Assembly (NCBI RefSeq): GCF_022201045.2
Contig: NC_068556.1
Location: forward strand, 24,285,501 to 24,349,500
Origin: Citrus sinensis
Taxonomy: Eukaryota; Streptophyta; Magnoliopsida; Sapindales; Rutaceae
DNA length: 64,000 bases
Direction: 5' to 3'
Positions 1-12,020 of the stretch are shown one piece after another. The position numbers were made by a program, and so were the translations under genes. Position 1 is the stretch's first letter, and each line of letters opens with the position of its first letter. The notes under the pieces were generated by a model. It was not told the DNA's origin. It saw only the letters and a program-made list of their open reading frames with translations, and searched no databases.

Positions 1-937
1 CAAAGTTACTGAGAAATGGTGATAACACATGGGTTCCACCATAACCATTTCTCTAAAGTTAAGCAAACTCTCACAAACTTTCAAGACTATGCTGCACACA
101 TATTCTTTTATGTTTAACCGGTAATCTTCTTTGGTGACTTATAAGTAACCCAAAAATCGGAGAAGACCAAAGAAAGAAAAGGGCACTTACTTCGTTCCAC
201 ATTCAATTCACTTTCCAACTCAATGTTTAGAGATTCATATAGCTTCTCTGCAAATTGCCAAAACATAATAATAATTAAAAACAACAAGCTCTGCACAGAT
301 TCAAAATATTCCACTTCCAAAAATTAAAAAAACAATACTACAATAATAACATACCTTCTTCATCATCAGCAAATTCAGGAAGAGCTCTACCATCTTCCTG
401 AACTTTCTTCTGCAAATAAAATTAACCCCAATCCACATCTCAAAATCAACCACAAAGTGCTAGTAACTGACATAAAAATCGAAACTTTTATCCACAAAAT
501 CATATACCTTGTAACACACAATGAAAAATAAATTCCCCATAACAAGATACACAACCCCAGAACTCATTTTACAAACAAGAACTGACAAATTCCATAAAAA
601 TCAAAACTTTATTAAAAAAATCATAGATATAACAATAGACAATGAAACCCATTAAAATAATTGAAACTAGGAAAGCAAAGGCCACAAATAAACTTAAAAC
701 CTCTTTAAGGAGAACGGCTTCTGGGAAAAAGAGATTGTCTTCATCAGCTTTTGAGAAGAAGCTATGAGAATCTTCTTTGTTGTTGTCATTGTTGTTCTTC
801 TTCTTGTTGCTCCTTTTAGCTCCCACTATCACTGAATTTCTTGCAAATGCTAAGCATGAGTTTTGGTTATAAGTTATCAATTTTGGGAATTTAGGCACTA
901 GATAAGTTGCTGAGGTGCTGTGCAGAAGTGACTCCAT
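1..937 (-). CDS. Unrecognised protein, possibly plastid-targeted, 5' part only (runs off the left edge)
   Basis: Minus-strand gene, incomplete at the left edge. Exon 1 is 937-701 (79 codons, phase 0), exon 2 is 409-355 and exon 3 is 247-191, with GT donors and AG acceptors that keep frame. A further exon probably lies within 1-55, but two acceptors are possible there, so its frame is unsettled. The start at 937 begins MESLLHSTSATYL; an in-frame ATG at 973 adds 12 residues. The first ~40 residues are rich in Ser, Thr and basic residues and poor in acidic ones, as in chloroplast transit peptides. An Asn/Lys-rich stretch follows, then an acidic segment across exons 2 and 3 (DGRALPEFADDEE, then ESLNIELESELNVE). 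I do not recognise the family. The hydrophobic run that follows exon 1 in the open frame lies in intron 1 and should not be read as a membrane segment. Confidence 0.6.
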
Positions 938-3110
938 TTTTCGTTCACAGAGCCAAAAGAGAAAGTTGTGCATACGAAAACGATGTCTTCATCTGAGGAG
1001 AAAGAGGGGCTTTTTGGGTATTTTGGATGCAAGTAAGTTCGAGGATGTTTTGGTAATTCAATCAAATCAATATGTCGTTTTGCATAGAAATATTGAATTT
1101 TTACGACAAATCGTTTCGGCATAAAGGCTGAATACGGTATATCGTTCTAATAGGAAATGTAAGTGTAACGATAAGTGGTGATGAATTTTAATTTACGTGG
1201 GTCTCATGTCTCAAGATGATTTCATACTGACAATTTTGATTTAAGTTTTGTCTTACAAATCAAATCAAATGCATATGTAAGTTTCTCGATCTCAGTCACA
1301 AAACCTGAGAAATGGGATGCATAAATTAAAAAGCGCAAAGGAAAAAGTTGTGATGATTGTAATAGTGTGAATTACAATTAAATTATTAATATTTTTATAA
1401 TTTTTAAATAAACAAGTAGTTTCTATAATGAATCAATCAATTATATCACTTTTTATTTTTCCTTTTTTTTACTTAGGTCAATTGATCATCTCCGACTCAA
1501 TGCTATGAGTCGTTAGTATAATTACGAATTATTAGTGAGTATTATTTCAGTCACTTTTAATTAATTCATTTTATGGAGTTGTCGAGGGGGAGTTTCATCT
1601 GCACAAGATGACAGAAATGACTGCCGTGAATTTATGGATAAAATAAATTATTAGTGACTAATTTTGTCTATCAAATAGTTCATAATTGAATCTGTATGGT
1701 AACTTAATCACGAGGACTAAAGATGATAATGATACCCGCTAATCTGTCCAAATCCATGTGGGTAATTTAAGTTTTATGCAGTGAGTTGGTTTTCTTAAAA
1801 AAATTAAAACTCAGGTTGCTGATGAGTTTAGTAATTTAAGTTTTATGCAGGTACAGGTTTAATATTGACAAATCTACTGTGAGCTGTGTCTATTGTCATC
1901 TCTAATCAGGACCAATAGTAACACCACATAAGTTAAGAATAGTGTATTTAAAATTACTGTGACTTATCAATAAATATTAAACATATACTTATTACTGTAG
2001 TCTAATGGTTATTATCCGTACTTTATTGTAGAATATATCCAGCATAATCATTGCTAAATCTTAATACTCATCACTTACAATTGAATAAATAAATTGATAA
2101 ATTGCAGCATCTCCTAATTAAATTAGAGTCTAAAAGGTCATGGTCAGGTCTGATATGAGACACTAGTAGGATTATTGAGGTCATGAATAATAGCAAAAAG
2201 CAGAGTTTTGAGGTTTGTGCATAACATATGTTTCACCCTTATATTGGTAGCAAAGTTTTCCTAAAACATGATTCATATTCATGCCATTACTCTTGTTGTG
2301 TACATGAATTATTGAATTGTTCTACAGTATAAACAAACAAGCATGAATGATTTTAATATGTGAATTTTAGATCAAATAATCATAACTTTTGAAATTTTCT
2401 AAATCAGCTTAAACCTTATTTAATATTGAAGTGTTTTGACTTTTATAACTACTTTGAAAAAAAGTTATAATTATGATCAATTTAATTTCCAAACCACATA
2501 AATATTTACTATATATTTTAATGTTGTGACCTAAAAATTACAATTGCTCAATCACACAATACCAAACAATGCCCTAGTTTAGCTTTGAAAAGAAATCCAA
2601 ACATTTTTTTTTCACTGAATATGATTGACTAAATACTTGGAATAATTTTGCTTAAATGAGATTGAAGATATTGGAGAGATAATTACACAAGGGAATTTGT
2701 GTTTTAAATTAGCTTGTAACATGGAACTAATAGCGAAGCTAAAATATATCTTATATTTGGTTTTAACTTTTAAATATTCATTTTGATTTTATAGTTGAAC
2801 GAATATGGATACTACTTGGACAATAAATAAGAGAATATCACATTCCCATTGGAAGGAGGAAAGGCATAGAGGAATCTCCAAGGGGAATTTAGCGTACTCC
2901 GGGTACATCAGAGAATAAAAGGAGTATAGGAAAACACTCAAATATATATATATATATCTCTCCGGCATGTGAGGAGCTATTATCGCTGCAAAGAGTGATT
3001 GATTTCTTGGCTAGAAATGAGAATCAATTAAGAAATATCTGGCTAAAAATGAGGAGAAAGTAGGCTGCCGCGCCTGTAAAAAAATCAAAAGTAGCTCATC
3101 AAAATAGTTG
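938..3110. other. Intergenic, no gene seen
   Basis: This is the upstream region of the left-edge gene, followed by AT-rich DNA without a credible ORF. Short ORFs antisense to and overlapping the gene start have no coding character. A (TA)n microsatellite sits at about 2943-2957. Nothing else is recognised. Confidence 0.5.
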
Positions 3111-3119
3111 AGATCATTT

Positions 3120-3640
3120 GTCCTGACTGACACGATTGCAATTTAAAGGGTAACTTCTGTAAAGACATGTAGAATCACTCAACAGTGTCCAACACATGTA
3201 TGTGTGTATAAATCATAAAAATGACATCCAACTTCTCCAAGCATAATCTAAAAGACCCAAACAATCATATGAGTAAAAGTATAGAAATATCCTTGCCACA
3301 GTGACAAAGAACGCCAATAAAAATATGCCACGTGGAATGGCAGCTAAAAATTTAGGACACTCTATATAATAACGTTCAGGTTCTATTGTTCTCATTTATA
3401 AGAAAAACACACACTATAAGGGTTGAGGGTCTCTTCAATCTCTAACTACATTATTAAAAGCTTACAAGCTCTTAACACTGAAAATGATCTCAAAACTAAC
3501 TTGAGTATTGAAGTGTGGTCGCTATCAATTGTCGGCTCCACCTCTAATGTCTTTTCTCCATTTTCCAGGTTAAGCAAAGTCTCAGAGTCACTACAACCTA
3601 GATCTAAGTGGCTCACCATTTCACCGTTATGAGCGAGCCG
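3120..3640 (+). repeat. Degenerate LTR-like segment
   Basis: About 3480-3640 resembles the end of a plant Gypsy-type LTR: a stretch beginning near ACTAACTTGAGTATTGAAGTG, a GGCTCCACCTCT motif and a TTTTCCAGGTT stretch. A TATA-like TCTATATAATAACG occurs at about 3361. No internal retrotransposon domain, primer binding site or partner LTR is visible, so at best this is an old solo LTR. Its borders are guesses. Confidence 0.3.
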
Positions 3641-3691
3641 AGATCACTAATACACTAGAGAAACTTTTTCCTCTATTCAAAGCGTGTTGTC

Positions 3692-3789
3692 TAACACTTG
3701 ATTTACTACACTTCACTTAAGTAAAACTAAGATCAACCGCTAAACATGCAATGATTTATTAATCCAAATTTGATACTTTGACAGTTTTA
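3692..3789 (+). repeat. Dispersed direct repeat, copy 1 (partner at 8389-8485)
   Basis: This ~98-bp block starts TAACACTTGATTTACTACAC and matches 8389-8485 at roughly 90 percent or better by eye, in the same orientation. A short upstream match (AAACTTTTTCCTCTATT) also occurs before both copies. The pair brackets the F-box gene and the unknown gene remnant. Confidence 0.75.
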
Positions 3790-4848
3790 GAAGATAAGTG
3801 AGTTTAATTGCGAATCTCTTTATTGTCAAAAATTAATTCAAGGAAGGTTAAAATCGTAAGTATAAAAGTAAAGGGGTTTTATTAGAGTTTAAAAGGATGC
3901 ATATATAGTAGTGTATCAATTAAAAAAAAAACAAAAAAAACTGCTATCTGCATCCCAAAAATAAACTGCGAGGATTTCGTCGAAGCCCACATTCAAGGCC
4001 CAAATGTTGAAAGGTATAACGTTTTTTAAAAATAGTGACTTGTCAGCAATTAACAAATAAATAAAGTACTTGGAAAGTGGGAATTTCCGTCATTAAATTA
4101 GAGATCGAAGAGACAAAATTAGGGATTCCTGAGGTGAGATTGAAGTACTTGCACTGGTGCCGACCTTTTGCTCTTATTTCTTTTCGTACTTCAGGTAGAA
4201 TGTTGAGTTTAATCAGTTTATTGCGGCTGATTAATTAATCTAGAGTTCGGCTATTTAGACTAAGAGAAGATAAAAGGAAGACAGAAACAGCAGCATATGC
4301 TGTCGTTTCTTGTTCTCTCTCTCTTCAGTTTCCTACATGTGTAAATTCAGTCATGGGCCACAATTAATTTAAAAAAATAAATTTAATATAGCACGTGAGC
4401 CAATATCTGCATTTAACAATCAATTTTTTGTTCTCTCTCTCTCTGCATCTCTCGTATCTCTTTTAGTTGTGCATTTAACGTGAGCTAATATTTATATGTT
4501 GTTGGAAGTAGGAAAACTGGTATTTATCTGTAGAAATAAACCAAAACACCCAAGCATTCGAGAGGCTTGGTATCTCTCCCAAAATGAGCAAGCTCACTAC
4601 AAAATAATTCTCTCCCTTCCCTCCCCAAAAACCAGCTCCTCTCCATATAACCTCCTCACTTCTACGCCCAAATAGAATAACAGAAAACTCTAACAAATTA
4701 TCAAAACCGAATACCATCAACTTATTACTAACAGAAATGCATAACAAACTCTTCTCTCTATACTACTTGATAACACGTCAGCCACGATTGGTATTTCCGG
4801 AATTACCCTTGCGCCTTGCATATGTGAAACGCACTTGTGGCCTAACAC
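3790..4848. other. Intergenic upstream of the F-box gene
   Basis: AT-rich DNA containing CT-rich microsatellite stretches near 4312-4326 and 4432-4446. This is presumably the promoter region of the F-box gene at 4849. The minus-strand 90-codon ORF at 4475-4747 shows no domain and is taken as chance. Confidence 0.4.
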
Positions 4849-6119
4849 ATGGTAGTTACGTACAGACGGCGGCGGCGGCATGCAGATTGGTCAGCTCTTC
4901 CTGAAGGTATCCTGCAAGTAATTTCAGAGAAACTAGCTGTGGCTGACTCTTTATCTTTCAGTAAAGTTTGCAAGTCATGGAGAGATTTTTCATTAGAGTC
5001 ATTGCATTATAAGCCATCGTCACAGGGACTTCCATGGCTTTGTATGTCAGGCCAAGCTTCAACTAAAATCAGAACATGCTCTAGTATATTCGAAAACAAG
5101 ATACGTTTCCTCGATATCATTAAGGCTTTTGGAGGATGCTTATGGGGATCTTTTGATGATTGGTTGATAATTGTGAGGCCTGTTTATGGACAATTTTGGA
5201 CGATCCGGCAGAATATCCCTCTAAGGGAAATCCGAATCTCTTTGCTAAATCCTTTTTCAGGAGCTGATTATCTTCTCCCTGCTGTAAAAAATTGCTATCA
5301 TAAGTTGGCATTGTCCGGGAATCCTCACGAGGAAAGCTGTGTGTATATCCTCCTAGATTTGGAATCAGCTAAGTTTGCCTTGTGGACCAGACAGATCCAA
5401 AATTGGTGTGAATGTGAAATAGAAGGAGAAGATGATGATAATCCCTTTTTGGATGTGATCTCGGTCAATAGTTGTTTCTATCTTTTGACCAAGGCCTATG
5501 ACATCCATGTTGTTGATATTAAAACTGCTTGCTCAATAGTTAAGAAGAAGAGTCGAAGTTCTTCTACTGCTTCTGCTTCGGTCAAAGCTCAGACTTACAA
5601 AGTAAGAATCAATGAGAATGCACAAGAAGAGAGTGTGCTTGTGCTGCGGTACTTGGTGAAATTAAATGGTGAAATTCTGCTTGTTTGTAGATTTCTGAAC
5701 AGAAAGCGTGATATCAAAGACTTCGAGATATATAAGCTGGATTTGTGCAGGAGTAAATGGGTGCTGTTGCATAGCTTGGGGGATGATCAGGTTTTATTTC
5801 TTGGTAGAATTCTTCAAGATTTTTTTCTGTAAAGGACCTGGGTGTGGGCAGAGGCAATTGCCTATATTTCACTAATGAATATGAGCTTCCATGGAGTAAT
5901 GAGTGGGATATTAAAGAGTTTCAGCATCATAAAGGGTCTGAGATTGAAGATTGGGGTATTTTCAGATTGGGTAACGAGAATCCGGAGAATTTTCACGGCT
6001 ATGCCGAACGGGGTAACTGGCCACCTATTTGGTTAACTGCGCCTATGTGGTGGTATCATTCATTGAGGAATAGTGACCAAGGGGGTATCATTCCCCGCGG
6101 AATAGGCCTGAAGTCCTGA
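4849..6119 (+). CDS. F-box protein with DUF295 (KIB-type) domain, interrupted by a one-base frameshift
   Basis: The 327-codon first frame (4849-5832) holds an N-terminal F-box (DWSALPEGILQVISEKLAV, about residues 14-50) and then the beta-propeller-like DUF295 region. F-box proteins of this family are substrate adaptors of SCF ubiquitin ligases through SKP1. The frame ends at TAA 5830-5832. The family's C-terminal part resumes without an ATG in the next frame from about 5826 to 6119 (SVKDLGVGRGNCLYFTNEYE, ending in GLKS). The two frames meet at a T7 run, 5820-5826; one more T would make a single ~423-residue protein of normal length. It is therefore either a pseudogene with a truncated product or a homopolymer error in the assembly. 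No intron is seen. Confidence 0.75.
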
Positions 6120-7004
6120 ATCAGCTTATTTTTATTTTCCTTGGAATGTGTTAACCTAGCTTGTGCTGCCGTTGGGTCTTTGGAATTTCTTATTTTTGCT
6201 TTGCTCGTGCTATTTACGAAGATATATTTATATATTATCATGCCTAGCTGATGACTGATCGTTTTCGATATTGTTTTCAATTTTCTTGGCCTGGTTTGAC
6301 GTACAGATTCATAATAGGCCTTGTTTGAACCCTAAAAATTTTCAAACCGCAAGTCTGTGCCGTCATGAGAATGCTTCTGTACGTGTAAAATAATTTTTGT
6401 TGTCTATATTCTATATTTAATGATAATCTCTAACCACATGACTAGGTTAAAAGAAATATGGCTGGTGGCTGTGTGTGATGGTCGATGATGCAGCGACTGT
6501 TGAGTGGAGAAGGTTAAATTTTTTACGGTATCTCAACAAAAAAAATCACACCTTTACGAGCGAAAATATTCCTGCAAATATAATAGTTTTGGCCGCAAAT
6601 GCTTCTTTTGTAACCAAAAATTTATATGTTTGCAATAAGCCATCGACCATCTCAAAAGTATCAAAATCAACCCAACATCAAATTGTTTCCCAGAATCATC
6701 AACCAGAATTGTTGCCCCCCCTATAAATTTTTCACAGCCGGAATGAGAGACACCAAAAGGTTTTTTTTTTCCCCCCTCTATGCATTTATCATCTGTATGT
6801 ATAAAAATAATAATAATAGATAAAGTAAAATAAAACAAGTAAACTGTCAATTTCCTATTTTCCTAGTATATTGGAAAAAAAAATATTCCCATAAATATAT
6901 AAAATCAATTCCTAATGGATGTAAGACCTATTCACATCAGAGCATAGCCCAACATTTACATTGCTATGCTGAATTTAAGATGCTAATAACCAGAAAATTA
7001 TGTT

Positions 7005-7044
<40 letters not shown>

Positions 7045-7546
7045 ACAGACCATAATCAATTTCCAAATATGCCCATAATTCTTACAAGTAATGCAGCATC
7101 CTAAATATGTCACGACTACATGGACCAATTAGCTTCAATTCCATTGCAGAAGAGGCACATGAATCAGCCACACCACCTCCACTATAAATAGCTTAGCCCA
7201 TGGTTCTTTTCATGGGATACCTTTAATCGGCTACTTGATCAAAAAATTTATAAAGTGAATTGTCAAAATATTTCAACAAACCGTAAACTCAATAATGGGA
7301 AAATATTTCAAAACAGGTTTCCCATTCAAATGATTCCAAGATGAAAGTCATTTTACAAACAAATACTGAACTTTTTTGGGCTTAAAATTTCATGCCCTCT
7401 TCCGTAATGATCATCGTCCAATTAATTGAATTGGGTTCGGTACTGGTACCCCTGAGAACAATTTAAAAAAAAAAAAGTTTTCAATGGCAAGTAATAGTGC
7501 CTAGGTGGCTTTTACTTCAAGTTACCAGAAAGATACGGTCACCCTC
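6120..7546. other. Intergenic with TA/TG microsatellite
   Basis: No gene is seen. A compound microsatellite occupies about 7003-7043: (TA)n followed directly by a long (TG)n. Small overlapping ORFs at 6475-6850 on both strands contain low-complexity runs and no domain. Confidence 0.5.
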
Positions 7547-7989
7547 TCAATCGATCTCTTGCTGATTCTCCATAACTATTAATAGAGCAGTCAGGGCGTC
7601 ATCCACTCGTGTCTGTAGCGTAATCCCATTTATGATTGCAAGCACATCATCTTTGACCTGCATTACGACTTTTAAGTTCAAATGCCTTGCGATTCACCTT
7701 CGTCATCCGCAATGGACAACTAATAAGGGCCCTAGTCGCCCGAATAGATCCTTCAATGACGTCTTGGGGTAAGTTCCAATTTGTTAATTCTACTGCACTC
7801 ACCAGAAACACCATATCCGCATTTTGAGTTTGTTCCTGCTCTTCGTCCGCCACCTGAATTAGTAGCTCCCTGATGGCGTCTCTTCGTCCCATCACATTGT
7901 TTACAACTTGTAAACCGTCGAACTTACTAACATATCGATTTTTCTATGCCGTTCAGCGTAACAGTTACAGCATCCCAATTAGCCGCCAT
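7547..7989 (-). pseudogene. Frame-broken remnant of an unrecognised gene
   Basis: On the minus strand, three consecutive frames read as one protein-like stretch. The first runs from an ATG at 7989 (MAANWDAVTVTLNGIEKSI) to a stop near 7930. The second, including the ATG at 7895, runs to 7647 and reads MGRRDAIRELLIQVADEEQ and onward. The third, from 7657 down to the TGA at 7547, includes VKDDVLAIINGITLQTRVDD. Each change is a single-base shift and no good splice pair bridges it. Codon use and the balanced charged/hydrophobic pattern look coding in all three. I cannot name the family. It is most simply an old gene or gene fragment with two indels. Confidence 0.45.
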
Positions 7990-8388
7990 TTTCCCATTAA
8001 AAAAACAAAAAAAAACGATTAAAAGAGCATTTTATTAGTCATAAACAATGTTAAATCTTGAAAGGCTCAAGAAGCATAAAAAAATTTCAACAAACATATA
8101 AAATTAACCAAGAAAACCAACCAAATCTCGTATCACAGTCATTCGATTACAAGAAAATAAGCAAAAGAACGTAAAATCACATTCGCATGTAAATGTAATT
8201 GTCAAAAAGATCGTAGTAGTACGTGGAGAAGAGAGCATTGTTTATGAATTCAATCTGTATTTGTTTATGTAGCTTTAAACTTTTTCCTCTATTTAAAGCT
8301 ACATAAGGGGGGCTCGTTACTCATTTCACGCCCAAGAAAGGCCAATCAATGGTATTCTTTAAAAAAAATAAAGATGTGTGTGTTTATG
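7990..8388. other. Intergenic, A-rich, no gene seen
   Basis: AT-rich sequence upstream of the broken gene remnant. It may contain that remnant's former promoter. No motif can be assigned. Confidence 0.35.
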
Positions 8389-8485
8389 TAACACTTGATT
8401 TACAACACTTCAATTAAGTAAAACTAAGCTCAACCGCTAAACATGAAATGATTTATTAATCCGAATTTGATACTTTGGCAGTTTA
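8389..8485 (+). repeat. Dispersed direct repeat, copy 2
   Basis: Second copy of the block at 3692-3789, same orientation, with a handful of substitutions (for example GATACTTTGGCAG against GATACTTTGACAG). The upstream shared motif lies about 86 bp further away here than in copy 1, so the element is rearranged or carries an insertion. Confidence 0.75.
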
Positions 8486-8849
8486 AGGTTTAGACTAACT
8501 CAATGCCCAAAAATTTTATGATGCCGTGATTTTCTTAGTTGTTGTATGTTGTGAAATTAGATCAAACGTTCATAATAATTATAATATAACAAAAAATATT
8601 TAATTAAATTATATTTAACCAGTTACTACAAGCTGGTTAATTTTTTTTTTTAAAGTAAAATTTAACTAGTTAAAAATAAAAAAGTTATTATCTTTTTTAA
8701 AAAAAGTAATTGTAATTGATTTTCTCGTGAATCACTCATTCACCCAAATTTAGGGATTTGAAGAATTTTCTAAGCAATTTAGTTCCAAAGCATGAAGTTA
8801 CAATTCCGAGATGTGAGGGTGTTGCTTGAATTTGCTAAGCAATTTAATT

Positions 8850-9330
8850 CTGGATGTCATGGTTCAACCTAAACCTGTTAAGATATTATCCACTTTAACC
8901 CTTAACAAGGCCCACATTGTTTTATTTTTATGATACCCATACCCCCTAAAATGCATATTGCCAGTTAGACTGCAGATCACCCCTTATAAACTCAGTATCT
9001 CTACCCCTCCTGAGGATCACCCCTTATAAACTCAGTATCTGTACCCCCCCTGAGGATTCAGTTGCCTCAGTATCCTCACTGTGATTTACCCCACCATCGT
9101 TCAAGAGGACACACTGAGTCGTTTTGATACCATATGCCATGACTCAAACTCAGACCTGACAAGATATTGTCTACTATGAGCCTTAATAAGACTCGTATGG
9201 TTTTGTTTCTAAGGCATCCATATACCCCAAAACGTGTTTTGTAAATTAGGGTGTAGATCACCTTTTATAAACTTAATAGATATCACGTGCTTTGTCGATG
9301 TGAGATTTGCCTAATGTATTACTCTAGATC
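8850..9330. repeat. Degenerate LTR/TRIM-like repeat with a 40-bp tandem duplication
   Basis: A 40-bp unit starting GATCACCCCTTATAAACTCA is repeated in tandem at 8975-9014 and 9015-9054. Around it, two diverged copies of a longer block occur: AAGATATTATCCACTTTAAC near 8880 and AAGATATTGTCTACTATGAG near 9160, each followed by TATAC/ACCCC and CTTATAAACT-type motifs. A CGATGTGAGATT motif lies near 9296. This combination resembles a widespread family of short plant LTR/TRIM sequences. No coding domain or target-site duplication was found. Confidence 0.5.
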
Positions 9331-10214
9331 ACTCATTCAACTTTCTTATTCACTAATAGTCTAATACTAGTCTTCCTTCTTTGCATAATTTTGCAACAAC
9401 TCTCCTTCTTCAATTTCTGTCTTTTTTAGTTTCTTTTTGGATTGTTTTTTTTTTAAATTAATTATGATTAATTTCTCATATTGTCAAATTGTAATTAGGA
9501 GCTACACTCCCAAATTCTTTGATCCACCCGTCGTGACCATTGGAAGTCCCGAAACATAATCAACATAAGCCGCTGCACACCGAACACCCACCAAGAAGTC
9601 AGCCTATTTTTGGTATAGTTTTTTTTTTTTTTGCTGTGAATAATTTCAATATATTGTTTAATAGAATTGTTTTGTGTCACTAGGGTTAATGAAGAAATTG
9701 AAACTAAAATTAATTTGGAATGGTGTTGAGATTTGGACGAAATTGAAAGTGAATTTCGTCAACTGATAGTGTGCTCTTGAGGTTTGCACAATTAGTCCAA
9801 TTGTTTTATTTGCAAGAATAATGCTAAGTCTCCAAATTCTTAATGTAACATGTTTGATTATACTTTTAAGTTTCTGATTTCATTTTACAAATTTAAACAG
9901 ACAAATTGACGTACATTTTATAAATTAAATGCTTTTTTTCTGCAAATGTACTCTTATCCAGCATCCTGCCTTTGTGCAAGTGAACCCTTCAAGCAAATTT
10001 CTGACCATCTTTCATGCGAAATGCTCCATATCTGATTTTCAAAGTCAAAACGGAGAATTTAAAAAGAAAGATGAAAATCTAAACAAATTTTTATAATCTA
10101 GGCTAAAGCTTTTCTCAGCATTTTAATTAATAAAATAGTAAAAGACCTATAACAGATTCAGAGCCCTGTTTTGTAGACTTTTACTAGCATGAGGACCATA
10201 ATAGATGAGAAGAA
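9331..10214. other. Intergenic, 3' side of the J-protein gene
   Basis: No gene is seen. Poly-T runs occur near 9443-9453 and 9621-9632. The rightmost ~150 bp probably contain the 3' UTR of the J-protein gene. Confidence 0.4.
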
Positions 10215-11983
10215 TCACCATTGCTTCTTTCCCTTTTTCTTTCTCTTGTTGTTGCTGCTGCCGCCATTAGCAGCTGTGCCACTGCTTTTCGAGCTGCTTC
10301 CAGCTTTGGCAGTTGGGCTGTCAGTGGAGGTGCTGCCACTGAAATTGTCAAACAATCCGGCTTGCACAGCATTCTGCAACCACTCAAGGAATTCATCCTC
10401 AGTCATTGTTTCTTCCAAATTAGGTGGTGGCATCCGACCTCCTCGTTGTCCTGAACTTGTTCCCTTGCTGGTATTGTGCTTGGAGGTAACACTAGTGTTC
10501 ACATGAAAACTTGGCTTGTGAGTATTGGCTGGACATCTCATTCCCTGAAAAGAAAATCGAAGGGAAGCAATAATGCATTGCGCACATAAATGAATGAAGG
10601 TTTTGAAATGGACATGTAGGCATTTAGTGAAAACTTCCAACAGTGAAACTATCCAATCTACATCAACCCCAATACAAGTGGTTAGTTCACTCTCAAATCC
10701 TTAATATGTAATCCGCAATCACCAAAAACTAACCCCTCTGCCCTAGATGTAGTCAAAATCTGATAAAGTCGAGTGTATGGTGTCCGGTGATCTGTGAGTA
10801 TATCCGTGATTCATGTCAGGCAACTTGAGATAAACATTGATTCAGGATGCTAAAAAGAAACAGATTTACCTGACAAATATACCAATCAGTAGCATTGTAA
10901 ATTCTGCTATTGGCACAAACATACGCACAAGGAACATCTACCTGAACATCAAAGAAAAGGCAAATATCAGATCTCAATATTATGCTATTTTTTGTAAAAA
11001 TCATGGCACCAATTTTGAGTTATTTTACAAGGTATCCTTGTTTATATTAGGTACTTACCTTCTGAAATATTCCGAAAAAGAGAGGTTCGGAAGATTGTTC
11101 AACCCATCCATCTCCATCTTTTGCTTGATGATAATCATTGCATTCCTTCAAAAGGGAAATTTGGAGGGAAAATCATAAGCACCAGGAACAAAAATCTCTC
11201 CTTTACAGGATCATATCTTGCACTATGCCAGTATGCTCGGCGCCAACATTCATTAATGCCTGATATCTTAAAACCACATATAAGTGCAGAAAGCAAAAAT
11301 GAAAACCTGGCACCATCTTGCACTGGCCTTTGATTTCTTGGTCTCTATCCAGACATGAAAGTTATTGCACTTTTTGCAGGCAATTCGCCTTGATTCTCCA
11401 AAAGGATCGTCGCAGTCAGCCTCTGACCGTGCATATCCCGAGCCAAAGAAACCATGCCTACCATTCTGGGCAATCAAATAAATAAGAACACAAGTAAGAC
11501 CAAAGGATTTGATTTTCATTTCAATAAGTGCCAAGCACATAGCAGAAAGTTAAAAGAAACATCTTCAATCAGAAAACCGATAACTACATTCTCCATGATA
11601 CTTTTGCTCCACTGCCTTTTTGGGAGACAATATTCCAGAACTCTTAGATGCATTCTACAGTTGATAAAAATTACCTTGAACAAGCAAAAGCAAACAGAAT
11701 TTAACACTCACAAATGGCAAGCAATGGAGGACAATAGACAAAAAGCAATATGTTTTATCGAAAACAAAAGCATAGCCAGTGTCTTATTCACAATTATTTT
11801 TATGTTCAAAATATAATGTCCCACTTCACTCTATATTTTTGGCAACAAAATTAGACAGACTATTGAGTACAAATTAGTAGGCAATTCTTCCTCGAACATG
11901 TAAGTGGCTTAGGAGAACATGAAGAGAATGCTGAACGAAGTCCAAGGTCAACAACAAGATAAAAAATACTAGGAAAGAACAGC

Positions 11984-12020
<37 letters not shown>

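Noticed and set aside
4475..4747. 90-codon minus-strand ORF
   Set aside because: Divergent to the F-box gene in its promoter area, with Phe/Leu/Ser-rich chance composition.
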